A stretch of 64,000 bases of DNA, taken from Balanoglossus misakiensis (Eukaryota; Hemichordata). The stretch covers positions 11,532,001-11,596,000 of the forward strand of contig CM082587.2 in assembly GCA_040954595.2 (NCBI GenBank), in the 5' to 3' direction. This document shows, in pieces, positions 1-11,976 of the stretch; position 1 is the first letter of the stretch; each line of letters begins with the position of its first letter. The position numbers and the translations under genes are program-made. A model generated the notes under the pieces. It had not been told where the DNA came from, ran no database searches, and saw only the letters and a program-made list of their open reading frames with translations.

Positions 1-3000
1 CTGATAACGCTGAACAAGTCGATTTTACTACGGCCTGGCTCGGCTAAATCTCGTCACAATATGACAGACACTAGCGTACGTTAGCAACGGTGATCAAGTC
101 AGATTTTCAACGGCATGGGTTGGATAAAGCCCCGGCACTCTAGAGCAGAAACACGCGTACAGAGACCACGTTGATCAAGTCTGATCTCCTACGGCTTGGC
201 TCGACTAAAACCCCGGCACACTATGACAGACACTAGCGTTCGTTAGCAACGTTGATCAAGTCAGATTTCCTACGGCATGGCTTTGCTAAAGCCCTGACAC
301 TCTAGAGCAGAAACACGCGTACAGAGACCACGTTGATCTACTCACATTTCCTTCGGCCTGGCACGGCTGATGCCCCGGCACTATATATAGGACACAGACT
401 GGCGTAAGTTAACAACGGTAATCACGTCGGGTTTCCTACGGCCTGGCTCAGCTGAAGCCCCGGCACTCTAGAGCAGAAACAGGCGTACATTGACCACGTT
501 GATCAAGTCAGATTTCCTACGGCGTGACTCGGCTGGTGCACCGGCTCTATATGACACAGACTGGCGTAAGTTATCAACGGTGATTACGTCGGATTTCCTA
601 CGGCCTGGTTTAGCTGAAGCCCCGGCACTTTAGAGCGGAAACACGCGTACATTGACCACGATGATCAAGTCAGATCTCCTACGGCCTGGCTCGACTAAAA
701 CCCCGGCACACCATGACAGACACTAGCGTTCGTTAGCAACGGTGATCAAGTCGGATTTCCTTCGGCCTGGCTCTGCAAAAGACCCGACACTCTAGTACAA
801 AGACGTTGGCTAAGTCGGGCAAACCGAAGAGGGAAAGTCACAGCGGGTCAACACTCGACATTTGGTCGGGTAGGACTGCATTATTGCCTGTCAATTTATA
901 GAGAAAGCCCGAATTTAACCAGGGCGTTCCAAACACCGACGTTAGTTGGGGGCACGGCCTGCAGTACTGCCGGGTAAGCTGACATCGGCGTACCGCATAT
1001 AATGTAAGGGGGGGGGGACAGAACGGTTCAATACTACATTTATTAGATATCAGCTAATTTTGGACAATCATCTAAAATCTAAATCATTTTTTCATATTTG
1101 GATATCTGATGATGTATGAAATTTCCATTATATGTAAAAATGGTGCTTATTATAAAACATGCACTCTGAATGAACTGATTTAATACAAGATTGCGTTTTA
1201 TTCGTTTTTGCACCAAAAAGGTCATTTTTAGGCAAAACATTCTTTATATTTTTAATTCGGTGACCTGATCATATATAAACAATTGCTTGTATGTTAAAAG
1301 TTTTTATGACTTTTAAAAGCAGTGACACTGGCGGCATTCATCACGAAAATAACAATTTTAGCCACAATTTGGTCAAAATGGTAAATTTTTGAAAATTACA
1401 AAAAATACCTGTTTTCTACATTTTCGGAAATCTGATGGAGTATAGAATGCTCTTCGTATGTATATATCGATACAAATTCCACAAAAGACCGTCTAATTTG
1501 GCTCACTGCAGACAAAATTGCGTTTTACCAAATTTTCCTTGAAAATGTCATTTTTAGAAAAAAAAATAAAAAAACCTTTGTTCTTCGAATTTGGTGCCCT
1601 GATCATATATGACATGTTGATTGTATGTTAAAACTCTCGACCACTCCAAAAATGCAGAGATATTGACGGAATTCAAGAAAAATAGCCATTTTGGCCATAT
1701 TTTGACAAAAATGGTAATTTTTTGAAAAATCATAAAAAATTAACTCTTTTCTTCATTTTCGGAAATATTATGGAGCATGAAGTGTCGTTCTCTTGCAAAA
1801 AGTGCTGCAAATTCCAGAAAAGGCGGTATAATTTGAATCACCCAAGACAAAATTACCATTTTCAACTTTTTTTCGAAAAATTGTCTTTTTTTACAAAATA
1901 AATAAGAATAAATTCTTTTCTTAGTTTCAAACGGGTAGAGATACTTTCCACACGGGTTTTCTAACATTGAATTCCCGTTCATCAACTCAGATTTCCTACA
2001 GCATAAGTCGGCTAAAACCCTGACACTCTAGAGCAGAAACAGTTGCACACTGGTAACGTTGAACAAGTCAATTTTTCTACGACCTGGCTCGGCTAAATCT
2101 CCGTCACAATATGACAGACACTAGCGTACGTTAGCAACGGTGATCAAGTCAGATTTTCTACGGCATGGCTTGGATAAAGCCCCGGCACTCTAGAGCAGAA
2201 ACACGCGTACAGAGACCACGTTGATCAAGTCTGATCTCCTACGGCTTGGCTCGACTAAAACCCCGGCACACTATGACAGACACTAGCGTTCGTTAGCAAC
2301 TTTGATCAAGTCAGATTTCCTACGGCATGGCTTAACTAAAGCCCTGGCACTCTAGAGCAGAAACACGCGTACAGAGACCACGTTGATCTTCTCACATTTC
2401 CTTCGGCCTGGCACGGCTGATGCCCCGGCACTATATATAGGACACAGACTGGCGTAAGTTAACAACGGTAATCACGTCGGGTTTTCTTACGGCCTGGCTC
2501 AGCTGAAGCCCCGGCACTCTAGAGCAGAAACAGGCGTACATTGACCACGTTGATCAAGTCAGATTTCCTACGGCGTGACTCGGCTGGTGCACCGGCTCTA
2601 TATGACACATACTGGCGTAAGTTATCAACGGTGATTACGTCGGATTTCCTACGGCCTGGTTTAGCTGAAGCCCCGGCACTTTAGAGCGGAAACACGCGTA
2701 CATTGACCACGATGATCAAGTCAGATCTCCTACGGCCTGGCTCGACTAAAACCCCGGCACACCATGACAGACACTAGCGTTCGTTAGCAACGGTGATCAA
2801 GTCGGATTTCCTTCGGCCTGGCTCTGTAAAAGACCCGACACTCTAGTACAAAGACGTTGGCTAAGTCGGGCAAACCGAACAGGGAAAGTCACAGCGGGTC
2901 AACACTCGACATTTGTTCCGGTAGGACTGCATTATTGCCTGTCAATTTATAGAGAAAGCCCGAATTTAACCAGGGCGTTTCAAACACCGACGTTAGTTGG

Positions 3001-4030
3001 GGGCACGGCCTGCAGTACTGCCGGGTAAGCTGACATCAGCGTACCGCATATAATGTAGGGGGGGGGGAACAGAACGGTTAAATACTACATTTATCAGATA
3101 TCAGCTAATTTTGGACAATCATCTAAAATGTAAATCATCTTTTCATATTTGGATATCTGATGATGTATGACATTTCCATTATATGTAAAAATGGTGCTGA
3201 TTATAAAAATGCACTCTGAATGAGCTGATTTAATGCAAAATTGCGTTTTATTCGTTTTTGCACCAAAAAGGTCATTTTTAGGCAAAACATTCTTTATTTT
3301 TTTAATTCGGTGACCTGATCATATATAAACAATTGCTTGTATGTTAAAAGTTTTTATGACTTTTAAAAGCAGTGACACTGGCGGCATTCAACACGAAAAT
3401 AACAATTTTAGCCACAATTTGGTCAAAATGGTAAATTTTTGAAAATTACAAAAAATACCTGTTTTCTACATTTTCGGAAATCTGATGGAGTATAGAATGC
3501 TCTTCGTACGTATATATCGATACAAATTCCACAAAAGACCGTCTAATTTGGCTCACTGCAGACAAAATTGCGTTTTACAAAATTTTCCTTGAAAATGTCA
3601 TTTTTAGAAAAAAAAAATAAAAAAACCTTTTATCTTCGAATTTGGTGCCCTGATCATATATGACATGTTGATTGTATGTTAAAACTTTCGACCACTCCAA
3701 AAATGCAGAGATATTGACGGAATTCAAGAAAAAATAGCCATTTTGGCCATATTTTGACAAAAATGGTAAATTTTTAAAAAATCATAAAAAATTAACTCTT
3801 TTCTTCATTTTCGGAAATATTATGGAGCATGAAGTGTCGTTCTCTTGTAAAAAGTGCTGCAAATTCCAGAAAAGGCGGTATAATTTGAATCACCCAAGAC
3901 AAAATTACCATTTTCGACTTTTTTTCGAAAAATTGTCTTTTTTACAAAATAAATAAGAATTAATTCTTTTCTTAGTTTCAAACGGGTAGAGATACTTTCC
4001 ACACGGGTTTTCTAACATTGAATTCCCGTT

Positions 4031-4925
4031 CATCAACTCAGATTTCCTACAGCATAAGTCGGCTAAAACCCTGAAACTTTAGAGCAGAAACAGTTGCACA
4101 CTGGTAACGTTGAACAAGTCGATTTTTCTACGGCCTGGCTCGGCTAAATCTCTGTCACAATATGACAGACACTATCGTACGTTAGCAACGGTGATCAAGT
4201 CAGATTTTCAACGGCATGGGTTGGATAAAGCCCCGGCACTCTAGAGCAGAAACACGCGTACAGAGACCACGTTGATCAAGTCTGATCTCCTACGGCTTGG
4301 CTCGACTAAAACCCCGGCACACTATGACAGACACTAGCGTTCGTTAGCAACGTTGATCAAGTCAGATTTCCTACGGCATGGCTTTGCTAAAGCCCTGACA
4401 CTCTAGAGCAGAAACACGCGTACAGAGACCACGTTGATCTACTCACATTTCCTTCGGCCTGGCACGGCTGATGCCCCGGCACTATATATAGGACACAGAC
4501 TGGCGTAAGTTAACAACGGTAATCACGTCGGGTTTCCTACGGCCTGGCTCAGCTGAAGCCCCGGCACTCTAGAGCAGAAACAGGCGTACATTGACCACGT
4601 TGATCAAGTCAGATTTCCTACGGCGTGACTCGGCTGGTGCACCGGCTCTATATGACACAGACTGGCGTAAGTTATCAACGGTGATTACGTCGGATTTCCT
4701 ACGGCCTGGTTTAGCTGAAGCCCCGGCACTTTAGAGCGGAAACACGCGTACATTGACCACGATGATCAAGTCAGATCTCCTACGGCCTGGCTCGACTAAA
4801 ACCCCGGCACACCATGACAGACACTAGCGTTCGTTAGCAACGGTGATCAAGTCGGATTTCCTTCGGCCTGGCTCTGCAAAAGACCCGACACTCTAGTACA
4901 AAGACGTTGGCTAAGTCGGGCAAAC
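4031..4925. repeat. 81-bp subrepeat array (GC-richer half of a reference unit)
   Basis: Eleven subrepeats begin at the GATCAAGTC-like motif at 4031, 4112, 4193, 4274, 4355, 4436, 4521, 4602, 4683, 4764 and 4845. All spacings are 81 bp except one of 85 bp. Two kinds alternate, one ending in a TCTAGAGCAGAAAC-type segment and one in an ATGACAGACACTAGCG-type segment, so the true period is a 162-bp dimer. The 85-bp member carries CTATATATAGG. The same structure recurs in every unit in both arms. Confidence 0.9.
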
Positions 4926-5107
4926 CGAACAGGGAAAGTCACAGCGGGTCAACACTCGACATTTGTTCCGGTAGGACTGCATTATTGCCTGTCAATTTAT
5001 AGAGAAAGCCCGAATTTAACCAGGGCGTTTAAAACACCGACGTTAGTTGGGGGCACGGCCTGCAGTACTGCCGGGTAAGCTGACATCAGCGTACCGCATA
5101 TAATGTA
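4926..5107. repeat. Unit linker between GC half and poly-G tract
   Basis: This stretch of about 180 bp is not part of the 81-bp periodicity and occurs once per unit. It contains a CCGAATTTAACCAGGGCG segment and ends at CATATAATGTA just before the G tract. It is highly conserved between units. No coding potential or RNA gene is seen. Confidence 0.7.
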
Positions 5108-5118
5108 GGGGGGGGGGG
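5108..5118. repeat. Poly-G homopolymer tract of the satellite unit
   Basis: Each unit carries an uninterrupted G run (C run in the right arm) exactly at the border of the AT-rich half. Approximate lengths are 10 (1008), 10 (3058), 11 (5108), 14 (6992), 14 (8879), 12 (10932), 10 (12984), 13 (14543), 14 (16595), 9 (18650), 7 (20698), 10 (22744), 11 (25270), 14 (27321), 12 (29374), 10 (31425), 14 (33467), 11 (40157), 10 (42216), 12 (44266) and 9 (58621). Length varies far more than the flanks, as expected of slippage or of base-calling error in homopolymers. Confidence 0.9.
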
Positions 5119-6070
5119 AACAGAACGGTTAAATACTACATTTATCAGATATCAGCTAATTTTGGACAATCATCTAAAATGTAAATCATCTTTTCATATT
5201 TGGATATCTGATGATGTATGAAATTTCCAATATATGTAAAAATGGTGCTGATTATAAAAAATGCACTCTGAATGAGCTGATTTAATACAAAATTGCGTTT
5301 TATTCGTTTTTGCACCAAAAATGTCATTTTTAGGCAAAACATTCTTTATTTTTTTAATTCGGTGACCTGATCATATATAAGCAATTGCTTGCATGTTAAA
5401 AGTTTTTATGACTTTTAAAAGCAGTGACACTGGCGGCATTCAACACGAAAATAACAATTTTAACCACAATTTGGTCAAAATGGTAAATTTTTGAAAATTA
5501 CAAAAAATACCTGTTTTCTACATTTTCGGAAATCTGATGGAGTATAGAATGCTCTTCGTATATATATATCGATACAAATTCCACAAAAGACCGTCTAATT
5601 TGGCTCACTGCAGACAAAATTGCGTTTTACCAAATTTTCCTTGAAAATGTCATTTTTAGAAAAATAAAATAAAAAAACCTTCGTTCTTCGAATTTGGTGC
5701 CCTGATCATATATGATATGTTGATTGTATGTTAAAACTTTCGACCACTCCAAAAATGCAGAGATATTGACGGAATTCAAGAAAAAATAGCCATTTTGGCC
5801 ATATTTTGACAAAATGGTACATTTTTAAAAAATCATAAAAAATAAACTCTTTTCTTCATTTTCGGAAATATTATGGAGCATGAAGTGTCGTTCTCTTGTA
5901 AAAAGTGCTGCAAATTCCAGAAAATGTGGTATAATTTGAATCACCCAAGACAAAATTACCATTTTCGACTTGTTTTCGAAAAATTGTCTTTTTTACAAAA
6001 TAAATAAGAATAAATTCTTTTCTTAGTTTCAAACGGGTAGAGATACTTTCCACACGGGTTTTCTAACATT
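5119..6070. repeat. AT-rich half of reference unit: three diverged ~330-bp subrepeats
   Basis: Three homologous segments are marked by GATATCTGATGATG at 5203, GAAATCTGATGGAG at 5529 and GAAATATTATGGAG at 5865, spaced 326 and 336 bp. Each continues with a related block (a TTGCGTTTT or TTACCATTTT stretch followed by a CATTTTTAG-like stretch). The first two also share a CCTGATCATATATRA block. The third is truncated by the unit border. Subrepeats within a unit are far more diverged from each other than the same subrepeat between units, so the tripling predates the array amplification. Confidence 0.8.
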
Positions 6071-9000
6071 GAATTCCCGTTTATCAACTCAGATTTCCTA
6101 CAGCATAAGTCGGCTAAAACCCTGACACTCTAGAGCAGAAACAGTTGCACACTGATAACGTTGAACAAGTCGATTTTTCTACGGCCTGGCACGGCTAAAT
6201 CTCGTCACAATATGACAGACACTAGCGTACGTTAGCAACGGTGATCAAGTCAGATTTTCAACGGCATGGGTTGGATAAAGCCCCGGCACTCTAGAGCAGA
6301 AACACGCGTACAGAGACCACGTTGATCAAGTCTGATCTCCTACGGCTTGGCTCGACTAAAACCCCGGCACACTATGACAGACACTAGCGTTCGTTAGCAA
6401 CGTTGATCAAGTCAGATTTCCTACGGCATGGCTCAGCTGAAGCCCCGGCACTCTAGAGCAGAAACAGGCGTACATTGACCACGTTGATCAAGTCAGATTT
6501 CCTACGGCGTGACTCGGCTGGTGCACCGGCTCTATATGACACAGACTGGCGTAAGTTATCAACGGTGATTACGTCGGATTTCCTACGGCCTGGTTTAGCT
6601 GAAGCCCCGGCACTTTAGAGCGGAAACACGCGTACATTGACCACGATGATCAAGTCAGATCTCCTACGGCCTGGCTCGACTAAAACCCCGGCACACCATG
6701 ACAGACACTAGCGTTCGTTAGCAACGGTGATCAAGTCGGATTTCCTTCGGCCTGGCTCTGCAAAAGACCCGACACTCTAGTACAAAGACGTTGGCTAAGT
6801 CGGGCAAACCGAACAGGGAAAGTCACAGCGGGTCAACACTCGACATTTGTTCCGGTAGGACTGCTTTATTGCCTGTCAATTTATAGAGAAAGCCCGAATT
6901 TAACCAGGGCGTTTCAAACACCGACGTTATTTGGGGGCACGGCCTGCAGTACTGCCGGGTAAGCTGACATCGGCGTACCGCATATAATGTAGGGGGGGGG
7001 GGGGGAACAGAACGGTTAAATACTACATTTATCAGATATCAGCTAATTTTGGACAATCATCTAAAATGTAAATCATCTTTTCATATTTGGATATCTGATG
7101 ATGTATGAAATTTCCAATATATGTAAAAATGGTGCTGATTATAAAAAATGCACTCTGAATGAGCTGATTTAATACAAAATTGCGTTTTATTCGTTTTTGC
7201 ACCAAAAAGGTCATTTTTAGGCAAAACATTCTTTATTTTTTTAATTCGGTGACCTGATCATATATAAGCAATTGCTTGCATGTTAAAAGTTGTTATGACT
7301 TTTAAAAGCAGTGACACTGGCGGCATTCAACACGAAAATAACAATTTTAACCACAATTTGGTCAAAATGGTAAATTTTTGAAAATTACAAAAAATACCTG
7401 TTTTCTACATTTTCGGAAATCTGATGGAGTATAGAATGCTCTTCGTATATATATATCGACACAAATTCCACAAAAGACCGTCTAATTTGGCTCACTGCAG
7501 ACAAAATTGCGTTTTACCAAATTTTCCTTGAAAATGTCATTTTTAGAAAAATAAAATAAAAAAACCTTCGTTCTTCGAATTTGGTGCCCTGATCATATAT
7601 GATATGTTGATTGTATGTTAAAACTTTCGACCACTCCAAAAATGCAGAGATATTGACGGAATTCAAGAAAAAATAGCCATTTTGGCCATATTTTGACAAA
7701 ATGGTACATTTTTAAAAAATCATAAAAAATAAACTCTTTTCTTCATTTTCGGAAATATTATGGAGCATGAAGTGTCGTTCTCTTGTAAAAAGTGCTGCAA
7801 ATTCCAGAAAATGTGGTATAATTTGAATCACCCAAGACAAAATTACCATTTTCGACTTGTTTTCGAAAAATTGTCTTTTTTACAAAATAAATAAGAATAA
7901 ATTCTTTTCTTAGTTTCAAACGGGTAGAGATACTTTCCACACGGGTTTTCTAACATTGAATTCCCGTTTATCAACTCAGATTTCCTACAGCATAAGTCGG
8001 CTAAAACCCTGACACTCTAGAGCAGAAACAGTTGCACACTGATAACGTTGAACAAGTCGATTTTTCTACGGCCTGGCACGGCTAAATCTCGTCACAATAT
8101 GACAGACACTAGCGTACGTTAGCAACGGTGATCAAGTCAGATTTTCAACGGCATGGGTTGGATAAAGCCCCGGCACTCTAGAGCAGAAACACGCGTACAG
8201 AGACCACGTTGATCAAGTCTGATCTCCTACGGCTTGGCTCGACTAAAACCCCGGCACACTATGACAGACACTAGCGTTCGTTAGCAACGTTGATCAAGTC
8301 AGATTTCCTACGGCATGGCTCAGCTGAAGCCCCGGCACTCTAGAGCAGAAACAGGCGTACATTGACCACGTTGATCAAGTCAGATTTCCTACGGCGTGAC
8401 TCGGCTGGTGCACCGGCTCTATATGACACAGACTGGCGTAAGTTATCAACGGTGATTACGTCGGATTTCCTACGGCCTGGTTTAGCTGAAGCCCCGGCAC
8501 TTTAGAGCGGAAACACGCGTACATTGACCACGATGATCAAGTCAGATCTCCTACGGCCTGGCTCGACTAAAACCCCGGCACACCATGACAGACACTAGCG
8601 TTCGTTAGCAACGGTGATCAAGTCGGATTTCCTTCGGCCTGGCTCTGCAAAAGACCCGACACTCTAGTACAAAGACGTTGGCTAAGTCGGGCAAACCGAA
8701 CAGGGAAAGTCACAGCGGGTCAACACTCGACATTTGTTCCGGTAGGACTGCTTTATTGCCTGTCAATTTATAGAGAAAGCCCGAATTTAACCAGGGCGTT
8801 TCAAACACCGACGTTAGTTGGGGGCACGGCCTGCAGTACTGCCGGGTAAGCTGACATCAGCGTACCGCATATAATGTAGGGGGGGGGGGGGGAACAGAAC
8901 GGTTAAATACTACATTTATCAGATATCAGCTAATTTTGGACAATCATCTAAAATGTAAATCATCTTTTCATATTTGGATATCTGATGATGTATGAAATTT

Positions 9001-9844
9001 CCAATATATGTAAAAATGGTGCTGATTATAAAAAATGCACTCTGAATGAGCTGATTTAATACAAAATTGCGTTTTATTCGTTTTTGCACCAAAAAGGTCA
9101 TTTTTAGGCAAAACATTCTTTATTTTTTTAATTCGGTGACCTGATCATATATAAGCAATTGCTTGCATGTTAAAAGTTTTTATGACTTTTAAAAGCAGTG
9201 ACACTGGCGGCATTCAACACGAAAATAACAATTTTAACCACAATTTGGTCAAAATGGTAAATTTTTGAAAATTACAAAAAATACCTGTTTTCTACATTTT
9301 CGGAAATCTGATGGAGTATAGAATGCTCTTCGTATATATATATCGATACAAATTCCACAAAAGACCGTCTAATTTGGCTCACTGCAGACAAAATTGCGTT
9401 TTACCAAATTTTCCTTGAAAATGTCATTTTTAGAAAAATAAAATAAAAAAACCTTCGTTCTTCGAATTTGGTGCCCTGATCATATATGATATGTTGATTG
9501 TATGTTAAAACTTTCGACCACTCCAAAAATGCAGAGATATTGACGGAATTCAAGAAAAAATAGCCATTTTGGCCATATTTTGACAAAATGGTACATTTTT
9601 AAAAAATCATAAAAAATAAACTCTTTTCTTCATTTTCGGAAATATTATGGAGCATGAAGTGTCGTTCTCTTGTAAAAAGTGCTGCAAATTCCAGAAAATG
9701 TGGTATAATTTGAATCACCCAAGACAAAATTACCATTTTCGACTTGTTTTCGAAAAATTGTCTTTTTTACAAAATAAATAAGAATAAATTCTTTTCTTAG
9801 TTTCAAACGGGTAGAGATACTTTCCACACGGGTTTTCTAACATT
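6071..9844. repeat. Two shortened satellite units (1887 bp each)
   Basis: Both units (6071-7957 and 7958-9844) lack the same two adjacent 81/85-bp subrepeats, including the one carrying CTATATATAGG. The join reads GCATGGCTCAGCTGAAGCC near 6427 and 8314, a fusion of two different subrepeats. The identical deletion in neighbouring units shows that a shortened unit was itself duplicated in tandem. Confidence 0.85.
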
Positions 9845-11976
9845 GAATTCCCGTTTATCAACTCAGATTTCCTACAGCATAAGTCGGCTAAAACCCTGAC
9901 ACTCTAGAGCAGAAACAGTTGCACACTGATAACGTTGAACAAGTCGATTTTTCTACGGCCTGGCACGGCTAAATCTCGTCACAATATGACAGACACTAGC
10001 GTACGTTAGCAACGGTGATCAAGTCAGATTTTCAACGGCATGGGTTGGATAAAGCCCCGGCACTCTAGAGCAGAAACACGCATACAGAGACCACGTTGAT
10101 CAAGTCTGATCTCCTACGGCTTGGCTCGACTAAAACCCCGGCACACTATGACAGACACTAGCGTTCGTTAGCAACGTTGATCAAGTCAGATTTCCTACGG
10201 CATGGCTTTGCTAAAGCCCTGACACTCTAGAGCAGAAACACGCGTACAGAGACCACGTTGATCTACTCACATTTCCTTCGGCCTGGCACGGCTGATGCCC
10301 CGGCACTATATATAGGACACAGACTGGCGTAAGTTAACAACGGTAATCACGTCGGGTTTCCTACGGCCTGGCTCAGCTGAAGCCCCGGCACTCTAGAGCA
10401 GAAACAGGCGTACATTGACCACGTTGATCAAGTCAGATTTCCTACGGCGTGACTCGGCTGGTGCACCGGCTCTATATGACACAGACTGGCGTAAGTTATC
10501 AACGGTGATTACGTCGGATTTCCTACGGCCTGGTTTAGCTGAAGCCCCGGCACTTTAGAGCGGAAACACGCGTACATTGACCACGATGATCAAGTCAGAT
10601 CTCCTACGGCCTGGCTCGACTAAAACCCCGGCACACCATGACAGACACTAGCGTTCGTTAGCAACGGTGATCAAGTCGGATTTCCTTCGGCCTGGCTCTG
10701 CAAAAGACCCGACACTCTAGTACAAAGACGTTGGCTAAGTCGGGCAAACCGAACAGGGAAAGTCACAGCGGGTCAACACTCGACATTTGTTCCGGTAGGA
10801 CTGCTTTATTGCCTGTCAATTTATAGAGAAAGCCCGAATTTAACCAGGGCGTTTCAAACACCGACGTTAGTTGGGGGCACGGCCTGCAGTACTGCCGGGT
10901 AAGCTGACATCAGCGTACCGCATATAATGTAGGGGGGGGGGGGAACAGAACGGTTAAATACTACATTTATCAGATATCAGCTAATTTTGGACAATCATCT
11001 AAAATGTAAATCATCTTTTCATATTTGGATATCTGATGAAGTATGAAATTTCCAATATATGTAAAAATGGTGCTGATTATAAAAAATGCACTCTGAATGA
11101 GCTGATTTAATACAAAATTGCGTTTTATTCGTTTTTGCACCAAAAAGGTCATTTTTAGGCAAAACATTCTTTATTTTTTTAATTCGGTGACCTGATCATA
11201 TATAAGCAATTTCTTGCATGTTAAAAGTTTTTATGACTTTTAAAAGCAGTGACACTGGCGGCATTCAACACGAAAATAACAATTTTAACCACAATTTGGT
11301 CAAAATGGTAAATTTTTGAAAATTACAAAAAATACCTGTTTTCTACATTTTCGGAAATCTGATGGAGTATAGAATGCTCTTCGTATATATATATCGATAC
11401 AAATTCCACAAAAGACCGTCTAATTTGGCTCACTGCAGACAAAATTGCGTTTTACCAAATTTTCCTTGAAAATGTCATTTTTAGAAAAATAAAATAAAAA
11501 AACCTTCGTTCTTCGAATTTGGTGCCCTGATCATATATGATATGTTGATTGTATGTTAAAACTTTCGACCACTCCAAAAATGCAGAGATATTGACGGAAT
11601 TCAAGAAAAAATAGCCATTTTGGCCATATTTTGACAAAATGGTACATTTTTAAAAAATCATAAAAAATAAACTCTTTTCTTCATTTTCGGAAATATTATG
11701 GAGCATGATGTGTCGTTCTTTTGTAAAAAGTGCTGCAAATTCCAGAAAATGTGGTATAATTTGAATCACCCAAGACAAAATTACCATTTTCGACTTGTTT
11801 TCGAAAAATTGTCTTTTTTACAAAATAAATAAGAATAAATTCTTTTCTTAGTTTCAAACGGGTAGAGATACTTTCCACACGGGTTTTCTAACATTGAATT
11901 CCCGTTCATCAACTCAGATTTCCTACAGCATAAGTCGGCTAAAACCCTGACACTCTAGAGCAGAAACAGTTGCACA

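Larger units (their letters stand above)
1..11976 (-). repeat. Higher-order repeat block 1 of the satellite
   Basis: About six 2-kb units form this block. Positions 1-2280 match 11977-14256 at a constant offset of 11976 bp, including the same unit-type variants (for example a unit whose AT half reads open for 81 codons at 1740-1985 and again at 13716-13961). Read leftward from 11896, the unit types are: a type with a CTGATGAAG variant near 11035, three of a second type (two of them shortened to 1887 bp), a third type at 1969-4019, and the type at 1-1969. The same succession, with one substitution, is seen in block 2. Confidence 0.75.
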
